Assembly: GCA_037074615.1 (NCBI GenBank)
Contig: CM073532.1
Span: 15,708,001 to 15,772,000, forward strand
Length of the DNA stretch: 64,000 bases
Direction of reading: 5' to 3'
Source of the DNA: Leucaena leucocephala
Lineage: Eukaryota > Streptophyta > Magnoliopsida > Fabales > Fabaceae
The translations under genes were made by a program, and so were the position numbers. The notes below the pieces were generated by a model that saw nothing but the letters and a program-made list of their open reading frames with translations, was not told the DNA's origin and did no database searches. Below, piece after piece: positions 1 to 11,181 of this stretch (its first letter is position 1; each line of letters opens with the position of its first letter).

Positions 1-80
1 TTTTTTGAAATTTTGCTGTTGGGCCGACGAGTTTTTGGGCTGTAGACACAATTTTTTTTTGTCTGCTGGGCCGTACTGCA

Positions 81-171
81 TTTTTGGGCCACCAGAATTT
101 TTTTTTCTTTTAATTCTGGAATTGCGTTTTTGGGCCACCAGATTTTTTTTTCTTTTAATTTTGGAATTGTG
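81..171. repeat. Tandem repeat, two units of 45-46 bp
   Basis: Two adjacent copies start with tttttgggccaccaga and run through an oligo-T tract to ggaattgcg or ggaattgtg. A third, truncated start (ttttttggcc) follows at 172. Seen directly. Confidence 0.8.
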
Positions 172-534
172 TTTTTTGGCCTAAATTTTTCTGAAAAATT
201 ATTTTGGGCCCTGTTTTGGATTCTTGTGTATGGGCCATTTGATTTTATTGATAGAAAATTATTTTGGCCATTTAATTTGATTTTTCAGAATACTTTAATT
301 ACTATTACATGCACTGTAAATGTTTAAATTAATTTCCTTTATCTTTTAATATTTGGAAAAGGTGTTTACAAATTTTAATTTTAATTTTATTTAATTGCCT
401 ATTTTTGTGTATTAATTACTCCTTTGGCAATTAAATTAACTATTTAATTTTTGTAAAAATCTTTTGAGTTAAAATTAATTTATTAAACATTTTTTTGGTG
501 CATAAAATAGTGGGAGAATTTAAATTAAGTTATT

Positions 535-578
535 TAGTCACATTTGTTGATTAAATTAGTCACATTTGTTGATTAAAT
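535..578. repeat. Perfect 22-bp tandem duplication
   Basis: The 22-base unit beginning tagtcacatttgttgatt occurs twice without a mismatch and without a gap. Confidence 0.9.
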
Positions 579-592
579 TAATTTATTAAATA

Positions 593-1065
593 CTCCATTA
601 AGTTGTGCATATTTGGAGTTATATGCAGGTAAAGTGATATTTGTGATTAGCGTGCGATTTCTTGAGGAGTAGCCACAGCATCCTTGTTTATTAATTTTGT
701 TGCATGCATTAATTAATCACATATGGATTTAAAATATCACTTATAATTAAATATATAGTTATGATTTATCTTTGCCCACAGGTAGATATTTTATAATTGT
801 ACATTTAATTAGAGGAGAATTAATTGCTCCATTACGTTGTGCATATTTGAATTTTCAATGCACATGAATGATATCTGTGATTAGCATGCAATTCTTTGAG
901 GAGTAGCCACATCATCCTTGTTTATTGAATTTGTTTGCACACATTCGTTAATCACATATGGATTTGAGATATCAATTGTTATTAAATGTGTAGCTATGAT
1001 TTATCTTTGCCCACAGGTAGATATCTTATAATTGTACATTTAATTAGGGTGGGATAGAATGGCCT
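593..1065. repeat. Direct repeat, two units of about 234 bp
   Basis: Unit A starts at 593 and unit B at 827. Both share ctccatta, gttgtgcatatttg, the block around gaggagtagccaca, and atgatttatctttgcccacaggtagatat near the end. A third partial copy of the terminal word (gtctttgcccacaggtagac) lies at about 1151-1171. The copies have diverged by substitutions and small indels. Confidence 0.85.
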
Positions 1066-1327
1066 TGTTATTTTCTAAGTAGCCCATAGGTATTAGATAA
1101 TTACAAATGCGTTCTAGTCACATCACTTGAGATAAATACATGCTATGCTAATGTCTTTGCCCACAGGTAGACATTGGTGATACGTATTTATATTGCTTGC
1201 GTGCTACATTTGAGATAAGCATGCATATATGGCACAGTGACTTGTGATTGCTTCAAATTTTACTTGTGAGCTTATTTGTACGTTTGTCTATTCTATTTTT
1301 GCAGAACCAATTGCTACCCCCAGGATT

Positions 1328-1792
1328 ATGGCTGATGTGAGCAACAAAACAATCTTAGATGACAGCATTAACTATGCTGACTGGAGAGATGATGTTTTAC
1401 TGCAGCTTGGTTTCTTGGACTTGGATTATGCCTTGAGGTATGAAAAACCTCTGAGACCTGATGATGCCTCTGATGATAGAGAGGCAAAGGAAAGGTATAA
1501 TATGTGGGAGCAGAGTAATCGCTTATCTCTTCTGTTTATGCAATAAAGGATCACCAGAAGCATTAGAGGAGCAGTCCCTAAGTGCGACACAGCCAAAGAG
1601 TACCTGGAAGCCTTAGATAAGCAATTCAAGCTGACAGACAAGCAGGTGGGTGATGCCATCGTGTCTGAATTATGTGCTAAGAGGCTTACAGGTATTGGTA
1701 GTGTGAGGCAACATGTAATGGAGATGAGAGGTATGCTTTCATCGTGTGTTACTTTTGAATCTAACTTTTCTAGCGTTAATGATGACACTTAG
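1328..1792 (+). pseudogene. gag: copia-1 gag remnant (UBN2-type), truncated
   Basis: The frame starts MADVSNKTILDDSINYADWR, typical of the N-terminal half of copia Gag (UBN2 family), which packages element RNA in virus-like particles. An in-frame stop at 1543-1545 interrupts it. After the stop the same frame continues through a Gag-like segment, then runs directly into the protease at another stop (TAG, 1790-1792). The CCHC zinc knuckle and basic linker expected before the protease are missing, so an internal deletion has joined half of gag to pol. Confidence 0.75.
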
Positions 1793-3340
1793 TGGATTGA
1801 CACTGGTTCGATGATCCACATTTCGACTACCACGCAGGGCTTTCTGTCAAGCAGGCCTCCACATCCCAATGAGGAAACTGTCCTTTCAGGTAGTGGGAGA
1901 GAAGATCCTGTGAAAGCCGTTGGAACTTTTCGCATAACCTTTTCAAATAATCATGTTTTGAAACTTTATGATGTATTTTATGTTCCCTCTTACAAAAGGA
2001 ATTTGATTTCTATGTCAAAACTCATTCCATTTGATTATCATTTAGTTCTTTCTAAGAAACTTATGACTTTGAAAAGGGATTCTGTTTTGATTGCAAATTT
2101 AGTTATGATTGATGGCTTATTTAAAATTATTTCTGACTCGCTTCAATCTTTCACTGTTGCGCGTGGTACTAAGAAAAGTGTCATCGATGAGAATTCTTAT
2201 AGCCTGTGGCATAGGAGATTGGGACATATCTCCGTTGACAGAATCAAAAGGTTAAACAAAGAAGGAATTCTTTCATCTTTGAACCATTCGGAGTTTGATT
2301 CTTGTGTGGATTGCATTAGGGGTAAGCAAACCAATAAGTCACATAAAGGGGCTAAGAGAAGTTCTGAATTGCTAGAAATTGTACACACGGACATTTGTTG
2401 CCCTGACTTGACTGCGCATGGTCAAAAGTACTTTATCACATTTATTGATGATTATTCACGATACATGTATGTCTACATGCTTTATAATAAAAGTGAGGCA
2501 CTAGATGCTTTCAAGGAATATAAAGCGGAAGTAGAAAAATAGATTGGGAAACCAATCAAGATCATGAGATCAGATCGTGGTGGTGAGTACTATGGCAGAT
2601 ACACTAGTGAAGGACAAGCGCCAGGTCCATTTGCTGATTTTCTTCGAAAGCAAGGTATAGTAGCCCAGTATACTATGCCTGGATCACCTGACATGAATGG
2701 TGTAGCTGAGAGAAGAAATAGGACCTTGCTGGATATGGTTAGGAGCATGATGAGTAGCTCCAAACTACCATCTTCTTTGTGGAAGGAAGCACTCAAGACA
2801 ACCACATACATATTAAACAGGGTTCCAACAAAGGCAGTGTCTAAGACACCCTTTGAAATCTGGAAAGGATGGAAACCCAGTTTAAACCATTTCAAGGTAT
2901 AGGGCTGTCCTGCTGAAGTAAGAGTGTACAATCCATAAGAGAAGAAGTTGGACCCCAAGACTATTAGAGCTTACTTTGTAGGCTATGCGGAGAAGTCTAA
3001 GGGTTATAAGTTTTATTGTCCTCCACCTTCTAAAAGGTTTGTTGAGTCTAGGAATGCCAAGTTTCTTGAGAATGATGTGATTAGTAGGAGTTATTGTCCA
3101 CTAGATGATCATATAGAGCGCACCACTAACATCGTTCATGAGGGAACATCGATAGCTAATGATCATCCTACAGTTGTGATTGACATTCCTACTGCTAGGA
3201 TTGACATTGAACGTGATGTAGACCCTGTAGATCAAGTTGACGATGCTGAACAAGATGGACACATACCGGATAGTCAACCTATCACACAAGTGAAACCACC
3301 ACAAGATGTGATAGAGGATGTCCTTATTCAGCAACCTGAA
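1793..3340 (+). pseudogene. pol: copia-1 protease and integrase, with stops
   Basis: The segment opens with WIDTGSMIHIS, the aspartic protease active site (DTGS). A GAG-pre-integrase domain follows (LWHRRLGHIS, then a CxxC at about 2305-2320). The integrase core shows HTDICCPD, DRGGEYYG and VAERRN, so the D-D-E residues can be traced. TAG stops interrupt at 2540-2542 and 2900-2902, and a TAA at 2936-2938. Reading resumes in the same phase after each, which shows decay in place. Downstream comes the GY..KSKGYKFY integrase tail and a variable acidic linker to about 3340. Confidence 0.85.
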
Positions 3341-5024
3341 TTAAACCAAGAGGTTGAATTGAGGAGGTCAACTAGAAAAAGAAGACCGGCATTACCTGAT
3401 GACTACGTAGTGTATTCTGCTGAAGTTGACTATGATGTAAGTGTAGAGAATGATCCTTTATCGTTTACTCAGGCTATGAAGAGTGCAAACTCTAAGTTGT
3501 GGCATGATGCTATGATTGATGAAATGAATTCCATGGCAAACAACCATGTTTGGGAACTTGTAGAGTTGCCTAGTGGGTCTAAGGCCATTGGCTGTAAATG
3601 GGTTTATAAAACCAAGAGAGACTCACAAGGTAATATCGATAGATATAAGGCTAGGTTGGTTGCTAAGGGATTAACTCAAGTGGAAGGAATCGATTACAGT
3701 GAAACCTTTTCACCTGTATCCAAGAAAGATTCATTACATATCATCATGGCATTGGTTGCACATTTTGATCTAGAGTTGCACCAAATGGATGTGAAGACTG
3801 CTTTCCTCAATGGTGAACTGGAGGAAGAAGTCTATATGAAATAGCCTGAGGGGTTTGTTGCAGAAGAGAAAGAACATTTGGTATGCAAGTTGAAGAAATC
3901 AATATATGGTCTGAAACAGGCTTCACTGCAGTGGTACTTGAAGTTCCATGAAGTGATCACATCATTTGGTTTTGTTGAGAACATCATGGATGACTGTATA
4001 TACCACAAGGCTAGTGGGAGCAAGATCGTATTCTTGATTTTGTATGTGGATGACATTCTACTTGCTACCAATGATCTGGGTTTATTGCGTGAGGTGAAGC
4101 AGTTTTTGTTCAAGAGCTTTGACATGAAAGACATGGGTGAGGCATCTTATGTCATTGGTATAAAGATCCATAGAGATAGAACCCAATGTCTTCTAGGCTT
4201 GTCTCAAGAGGCTTACATTGTCAAGATTCTTGAGCGATTTAGAATGCAGAACTGTTCATCTAACGTGGCTCCTATTGAAAAGGGAGATAAATTCAATCTA
4301 AAACAATGTCCTAAGACCGAGCTTGAAAGGAAACATATGGAAAGAGTCCCATATGCCTCAGCGGTAGGAAGTTTGATGTATGCACAGGTTTGTACAAGAC
4401 CTGATATCGCTTTTGTTGTGTGTATGTTGGGAAGATACCAAAGTAATCCTGGGGAAGCACATTGGACGGCTGCGAAGAAAGTGTTTAGGTACTTACAAGG
4501 TACTAAACACTACATGCTCACATATAGGAGAACAGACAATCTGGACGTGATTGGATACTCAGATTCAGATCTTGGAGGATGCGTAGACACGAATAAGTCT
4601 ACATCTGGATACATCTTCCTATTGGCAGAAGGAGCTATATCGTGGAGGAGCGTTAAGCAAACTCCAACAGCTCCTTCTACCGGTGATGCTGAGTACATTG
4701 CGTGTTTTGAAGCAAGTTCACAAGCTATTTGGATAAGGAATTTCATTGCTGGGCTTAAGATTGTGGATTCAGTCTCTAAGCCAATCAGAATGTACTGTGA
4801 TAATGCAGCTGCGGTGGCCATAGCGAACAACAAAAGGAATAAGAGTCGTAGCAAGTTTGTCGAACTTAAATTCCTTTGCTTGAGAAAGGGTTTAGGATGG
4901 CCAAGTTTCCGTTGAACGCATCAGTACATTGGATATGTTGGCTGATCCTTTAACGAAAGGATTGAAGCCGAACGTCTTTGTGACACATGTACCTCATATG
5001 GGACTTCGTCCAACTTTTGCTTAG
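3341..5024 (+). pseudogene. pol: copia-1 reverse transcriptase and RNase H, with stop and frameshift
   Basis: The RT (RVT_2 family) begins after the linker: WVYKTKRDSQGNIDRYKARL, QMDVKTAFLNG, then SIYGLKQA, and the catalytic YVDD at about 4042-4053 is intact. A TAG stop at 3842-3844 falls before PEGF. RNase H follows with SDSDLGG, STSGY and an AEYIA word. Near 4880-4915 the frame shifts, and the last residues (LADPLTKGL, then MGLRP) are read in another frame to a stop at 5022-5024. Length and order fit a full copia RT/RNase H. Confidence 0.85.
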
Positions 5025-5285
5025 CGGAGGTATGAGCAATGAAATTACATTTTGTGGTTTATCATTTCAAATTTGTGATTGTATATATTTGTGCTGTTAA
5101 AATTGATAAACATTGAGACAAGAACCGAATGAACATTGAGTTCATGTATATTGTGATACCCATTAAGTGATGGTGCTACTTGTAATACATGGAAGGTAAT
5201 ACTCGATCATAGGGGACTTATCGCCATGATTCTTGTAGCATGACATCAGTGTACCTAGACAGGGTAATGACATTGAGTATACGAG

Positions 5286-5298
5286 CCCAGTGGGAGAA
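5286..5298 (+). other. copia-1 polypurine tract
   Basis: The purine-rich cccagtgggagaa lies immediately before the TGTGAGATATTT start of the 3' LTR, as expected for the plus-strand primer. Confidence 0.65.
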
Positions 5299-5708
5299 TG
5301 TGAGATATTTATTATAATATATAACCTATTTAGATATTAATTAGGATAATTAATAAATATTTCTGAGTGTGGGCCGTAGTCATTGGGCCCAGTCCAAGGT
5401 GGGTTAGTGACTCAGTTTATTTAAGGTTGATTTCCTGATGGTGGAAACACAACAATTGACAATTCATTATTGTTTTCTCTGAGTCCTGAGCGAGACCTAT
5501 TTTCTCAACTCCCTCTCGAATGTTCCCCACTGGTGACGGCAGTTTCCACAGTTGCCATCACTGTGCCTAATCACCAGCTGGAAGAACCTGTTGTTCATCT
5601 GACAGTGTTCTCTGATTCACAGGTATTGCTATATTATTTTCAGTTATTCTCAGATCCAGATCAGTAAAGTAATGGCAAGAGGTAATTTAAAGTTTTCGCT
5701 GCATCTTG
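5299..5708 (+). repeat. copia-1 3' LTR, first part
   Basis: Begins tgtgagatatttattataat right after the polypurine tract and runs to a solo LTR insertion at 5709. The remaining 60 or so bases lie beyond that insertion. No second copy is in the window, so the limits rest on context. Confidence 0.6.
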
Positions 5709-7657
5709 TGAAGGGAATTGGAAGACACGCAGCGAAAATTAACTTTAAAAATTTTTCCATTCCCAGCCAGGATCTACCGAATGTGTTTAAGTCAAGGAGA
5801 AAGAAGTGTTACCTTCGGTTTCGAGCTTTGGTCGCGACCTCAGTGTCCACTAGTCGCGACTCCTCGCCTCTGGAACTTTTAGTCGCGACCTCCTCAGCTT
5901 TTAGTCGCGACCTCCTCTGCTTCTAGTCGCGATCTGTCGCCTCTGGAGTTGTTAGTCGCGACCTCTTCTGCCTCTAGTCGCGACCGGACGTCTCTGGAGT
6001 TTGTAGTCGCGACGTATTCAGCTTCACGTCGCGACCTGTCTCCTCTTTTCGGATTTCTGGTGTTCAGATGCCCGTATGGTCGCGACCTCAGGGTGTTCTG
6101 GTCGCGACCTTGCTTCGTGTCTAGTCGTATCGTAGAAGTCGACAGCTCAGATCGGCTTCCTCTACCGGTGTCCACACGAACAGCGTTCCAATCGCGAATG
6201 ACGTGCTAGCGCCTCTTGTCCCTCTAAGGCTTTCTAGAGATTCCGTCCTCACCGTCTCTATCTCGGCAGTTTCTTATGTACAAACCTTTTGCACTCTCCC
6301 TGCCCCCTCTTCTCACGTCCGAATGTGTGTGTAGAGACCCTAGCTCCTAATGTCAAATATATAGGAAGCTATCGGGCTTCTAATAGGGCCGGGCTTCAGA
6401 ATTAATCTTATATTAATTCTGAACTAATACAATATCATATATTGCATAATTTAATAAGAAACTGATTAAATAAATATGGTTTATATTAAATCCGTCCCAC
6501 AGATTTAATTCACCTATTTATTTAATTTAAAATAAAGATAAGACAGAATTATATTTGATTTATTCTCATAAATCAAATTTGAGATATCTTATCAATTTGA
6601 ATTTCAAATTCAAATTGATCATATCCATTTAAATTCAAATTCAAAAATGATAGAGATTTAATTTATCCTTATAAATTAAATCTTACAAATATCTCTTATA
6701 TTATATATATAATATATATATAAACTAATTTATATATATATATAAAATATATATCCACCCTAGATTATTCATTGAATTTAGACATCTCTTAGATTCAATG
6801 AATCTGGACATCATAGCTCGCATTGGGCTGTTTTGTGTGCGACCCTGTAGGCCCATATGAAGTTGGCAGTAGCCCAGTTACTATACTGACTCACAAGTCG
6901 TAAGCGGTCTCTAGCAAGGCATTACGACTACCCAAAACATATGAGGATCGATAAACGATGTAACCTTTCATACAACCATATCACGTTCCTTTTGTCACAC
7001 GCTATTTCGGTCAAGGATGAGGCATGGTGAACGTCATCCTCCTGTTCCTGACCGTTACTTTCTCGATCCTTGAGTAGTCTGAATATAGAAATGGAACTAC
7101 CCTTCCATTCCAGTATGACCATACATTTCTCAGACTCACTCATCGAGGGGCCCAGTAATATCTCTCTACGAATGTGAGGGACAAATTCCATCTTGACCAT
7201 TCACATTCCTCCGCATGAAAAACCACTAAGCCCGAGCATAGCCTTTATGATCACTCGGTCAAAAGTGACTTTTGACTAGGTCAAAGCTGAGCGTTTGTCA
7301 TGTAGGAATCCATGATGATCTCAGGTCAAAGGGCATAGTGACATGGCTTGTATATGAGAGAAGCTTATGACTTGACCCATGCAGCTCTCTCATTGCGGGT
7401 CGGTCCAACACCCTGTACTCTTACATGTGCTTATGACTTTGATTTATATCTCTATATATCTTCAAAGTCATACTGGTCTTATTTCATCTCTGCTCCCACA
7501 TAGATGACCGACCAGGGACATTTAGGATAAGATCACGAGTTATCCAAGGATTGTCATCATAGTAAACATGCAAATAATATGATAACTTTATTAAGAAATT
7601 CATAAATCAACAATGTTCATAAGATAATGATTGGCCCCTAGGGCACAATCTCCAACA
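5709..7657 (-). repeat. Solo copia LTR (same family as copia-3), TSD tcttg
   Basis: A 1949-bp block that matches the copia-3 LTR from end to end, flanked by a perfect 5-bp duplication tcttg (5704-5708 and 7658-7662). On the minus strand it runs from TGTTGGAGATTGTGCCC to ...TTCCAATTCCCTTCA. No internal retrotransposon sequence accompanies it, so it is a solo LTR produced by recombination between two LTRs. It sits inside the 3' LTR of copia-1. Confidence 0.93.
5827..6112. repeat. GTCGCGAC palindrome array in the copia LTR
   Basis: I count ten exact copies of the 8-bp palindrome GTCGCGAC here, with near copies such as gtcgcgat. They are embedded in imperfect units rich in words like ctctggagttgttagt and cttctgcctct. 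In LTR orientation this is near the 3' end of the LTR (U5 side). The same array occurs in every other LTR of the family in the window. Confidence 0.85.
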
Positions 7658-7662
7658 TCTTG

Positions 7663-7722
7663 TATTTGTGTATATGATAATCTGGATTGATTATTTTATC
7701 TTTGAGATGTTTATCTTTTAAC
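7663..7722 (+). repeat. copia-1 3' LTR, remainder
   Basis: After the second tcttg the interrupted LTR should resume. The text ...tttatcttttaaca at 7722 gives a CA end, but without a second LTR copy this end is uncertain. Confidence 0.35.
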
Positions 7723-9450
7723 ATTTTTATATAACTATCTAAAATTTGTTATTATTATATAAAAAGAGTTTTTTTTAAAAAAAAGATTGTACACATTTAA
7801 TCCTTTAATTTTATACAAAATTTTATCCTTTAATTTTATAAAATATTTTTTGTTCCTAACCCTAACCATGTTAACAAAAAATACTCAACACTCTAAACTG
7901 TTAATTATTGAATTTATTGTTTTGAAATAATAATATGATTCACACAAAATCATCATTTGAGACTCACGATTAGCTAAAAGATTGAAAAGATATAAATGAC
8001 AAACTAAAATTTTACATAAGTTTAGAGGATTAAATATGTACTTTTTATCAAATGCATAATTATTAAGGTTACTGTGCCCTAAATAAAGACATATATAAAA
8101 AGGACACTGAAGATAGGAAGGACAGGTACAAATAAGAGAAGCAGCAGATGGGATATGGGACAGAATCATGGTTGGCTTAGAGCTAAATATTTGTCTTGTC
8201 CTCTGTCCCTTAAATGGGGCTGAGCTATAATATGAAATAAATCGATACGATCCGATGAACAATAATAAATTATACATGTTTTCTTTATATTTTAAGAGAA
8301 AATTTACATATATCAATATTCAATATCATTAATATAAAATATAAAAATGCTCAAAAGTCATTCTATAGTTGGTAAGAAAACAAAACAAGCATTATTTATT
8401 ATAAACTAGAGATTTTTCCATTGTATGTTATATATAGAATAGGAAAATTATGTTATAATTAATTAATTAATTATTATTATTATAAATTATTATTATGATT
8501 ATAAATTTAAAATATTATATAATTAATAAAATTACTAATTAATTACTATCATAGGGCTCAAAATCTTTTAAATATCAAATAAAATTATTAATTAAGATTA
8601 TTGATTACGATTTATAGATAAATGAATTGAAAGTATTGGGTTGAATTGATCTAAACTTATTTTTAACTGAATTAGATATTATAAAATTTTAAGAGTATAG
8701 TTAATATATACATTTCATTACTTATAAATAGTGCATTTTATTCTTAAATTTTTAAACTCTATGGAGTGTTTGGAATAATTAATAAAATAAATATCTAATT
8801 CTAAAATAAATTTCAACTAAATTTAAAGTAACATTCATAATATACATTTTTATATAAAGACATATACAATTTTAATAAAATAAATACATACATCGATGTA
8901 AAAGAGAGTGTAATATATAAATTGATTAAATTATTATCATATAAATATCAGAATATATAAGTCAGTATTTAATATAATGTATAATAAATTAAATAATTTT
9001 CATTTGAAATGATTAACTTAAGCAAGATAAGTATGATAGGGCATGTAAAAAAGAGGTAAAATAGGAATAATATTATTTGGTGATAAAATATTTAAATTTA
9101 AATTTTAAGACAAATCTAGCAATTTCCCTCTCTTTGTTTTTTAATTGTTTATGTATGATGCAGTCATTTTCTGTGAGTCAAGCTCCGCAATCCAGCTGGA
9201 ATTGACCATTGAGATTTGGAGAGAGAAGCGATGATTTGGATGATTAGTTTTTTTTTTTTACCGTAAGGAGTCTTTATTTGGAAGAGATTCTCTTCTCTTT
9301 TTGTTTTCACTCATCTTTTTCTTGCCTGACTTCTCTCTTCTAATCATTACATAAATATTTCAATTATTCAGATTTCAATCTTTCTTTAAATTATTATTAA
9401 AGTGTTAAATTACAAAAAAATAATAAAACAAAAATCAATAAAATTTAATC
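7723..9450. other. AT-rich DNA, no gene recognised
   Basis: Very AT-rich, with simple runs such as taattaattaattaattatt near 8457-8475. The reading frames are short and show no family motif. Nothing else is supported. Confidence 0.6.
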
Positions 9451-9841
9451 TTAGAAAAATTACGCTTAGTCTCTTGCAAAGATAATTTATTATTTAATTA
9501 TTTCACGAAAATTTTAAACTATAGATATGTCCTAAAGAATTTGTGGGTAAAAGATTTTAATTATGAAAAAATACCTTCCCTTTACTAATAGACTCTCGTT
9601 GACAAGTTGAAAAGTATTCGATGTCAATAGCTCTTATATTTATCACTTGTGTCATATTAAGTTGTTAATAGATACCCTCTTACTTGTCAATAAGAGTCTA
9701 ATAACAAAGGCAATAGTATCTTTTAATAATTAAAATCTCTTACCTACAAGTCTCTTAGGATTTATCAGTAGTTTAAAGATTTCATAGGATCTATGATAAT
9801 ATAAATTGTCTTATATAAGACTTGAGTGTAATATTTTCTAA
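9451..9841. mobile_element. Foldback / MITE-like element with long inverted arms
   Basis: Starts ttagaaaaattacgcttagt and ends ...gagtgtaatattttctaa, which are inverted copies of one another. The symmetry continues inward: left agatatgtcctaaagaattt against right cttaggatttatcag, and left tagactctcgttgacaagt against right acttgtcaataagagtcta. Arms are roughly 150-180 bp around a short loop near 9630-9655. There is no coding capacity. The superfamily is not decidable by eye. Confidence 0.65.
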
Positions 9842-11136
9842 TAAAAAAGGAATAGGAGAGAAAAAGGATGGAGAGTAGAGAGGAAAGAATCGCGGCTTCC
9901 ATCTATACTATTTAGACAAAGGATAAACCGTATATGTTAAATGTTATTGCAAAGATGAATATAGATATATGTCCTAAAGGATTTGTAAGTAAGAGATTCT
10001 AATTGTGAAAAGATGTCATTATTCCTACTAATAGATTCTTATTAACAAGTAGAAGGGAATTTGATACTAATGGCACCTGCACTTGTCAACCATGCTATAT
10101 TGAATTGTTAATAGATACTCTCCTACTTATCAATGAGAGTCTAATATTAGTAAAGATAAGGGTGCTTTTTAACAATTAAAATCTCTCACCTACATGTCTC
10201 TTAAGATTTATCAATAGTTTAGAGATTTTATAAGATCTATGAGTAATAAATTATCTTACATAAGACCTAAATGTAATATTTTCTAAAAAATAAAGAACAA
10301 GAGAGAAAAAGGATGGAGAGTGCGGAGGAGAGAATCGCGGCTTCCTTCTTTACTCTTTAGACCAAGGATAAGTTATATATGTTAAATATTATTGCATAAA
10401 TGAATATAGATATGTCTCAAAGAATTTCTAGGTGACCGATTCTGATTATGAAAAAATACCATTGTTCTTATTAATAGACTCTCATTAACAAGTAGGAAGG
10501 TATTTGATATCAATGGTACCTACATTTGTCAATTATGTCATATTAAATTATCAATAGATGCTCTCCCACTTATCAATAAGAGTATATTAGTAAAGAAAAA
10601 AAATGGAGAATGCGGAAGAGAGAATTACACTTCCGTCTTTACTCTTTAGATAAAATATAAGTTGTGTATGTTAAACATTATTGTAGAGATAAACATAGAT
10701 ATGTCCTAAAAAATTTGTGGGGTAAGAGATTCAAATGTGAAAATACGTTATTATTTTTACTGAGAGACTCTCATTAATAAATAAGAGGATATTTGATATC
10801 AATAATATATACACTTGCCAATTATTTCATATTAAGTTGTAAACAAATATCCTTCTACTTATCAATAAAAATCTATTAATAAAAATAATAATATTTTTTT
10901 AACAACTAAAATCTCCCACCTATATATTTCTTAAGATTTATCAATATTTTAGTGATTTTATAGAATTTTTAAATAATAAATTATAAATTGGCTATAATTT
11001 TTTTTAATTAATAAAAAAGAAGAATAGGAGAGAAAAATGATGGAGAGTGCAAAGGAGAGAATCGCGGCTTCCGTTTTTACTCTCTAGACGAAGGCAAAGT
11101 CGCGTATGTTAAACGTTATTGTAGAGATGAACATAG
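9524..11136. repeat. Tandem array, four units of about 440 bp (one shortened)
   Basis: Units start at about 9524, 9962, 10408 and 10698, each with a version of agatatgtcctaaagaattt. Each carries the inverted pair around tagactct...gacaagt and ends in a block close to ggagagaatcgcggcttcc followed by gttaaa(c/t)(a/g)ttattg. The third unit is about 290 bp because of an internal deletion. The array combines most of the foldback element with some 100 bp of flank. Confidence 0.85.
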
Positions 11137-11181
11137 AGAAGAGAGAAATCAATGGAAAAGGGAGCAATTAGCATGACGCAC

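Larger units (their letters stand above)
1..1327 (+). other. Long non-coding leader of copia-1
   Basis: About 1.3 kb upstream of the gag start with no credible reading frame. It holds several small tandem repeats, repeated GGGCC words in the first 270 bases, and three copies of the word tttgcccacaggtaga. A ttttgcag just before the gag start resembles a splice acceptor. Most copia leaders are far shorter, so this may be an expanded leader or flanking DNA joined to the element. I see no gene. Confidence 0.5.
1..7722 (+). mobile_element. Ty1/copia retrotransposon copia-1, decayed, 5' end outside window
   Basis: A plus-strand copia element with the order gag, protease, integrase, reverse transcriptase, RNase H, polypurine tract and 3' LTR. 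The order integrase before RT defines copia. No 5' LTR or primer-binding site is visible in the first 1.3 kb, so the element begins left of the window or lost that end. The coding region carries at least five in-frame stops and a frameshift near the 3' end, so it is dead. Its 3' LTR is split by a later solo copia LTR at 5709-7657. The right limit near 7722 is a guess from a TG...CA rule and the text ...ttttaaca. Confidence 0.8.

Noticed and set aside
593..1065. Direct repeats considered as a CRISPR-like or satellite array
   Set aside because: Only two long units and a fragment; this is a plant element leader, not a CRISPR array or a satellite.
5672..6209. Plus-strand frames with repeated SRDLSPLELLVAT-type peptides (also at 34298-34708, 40638-41003, 48366-49026)
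   Set aside because: They are antisense translations of the GTCGCGAC array in the copia LTR, recur in every LTR copy, and have no independent start or domain.
6928..7200. 90-codon frame MVKMEFVPHIRREILLGPSM, also at 44739-45011
   Set aside because: It lies within the copia LTR and is closely similar only because the LTRs are copies. No domain, and it is not kept open in all LTR copies (broken in the 34374 LTR).
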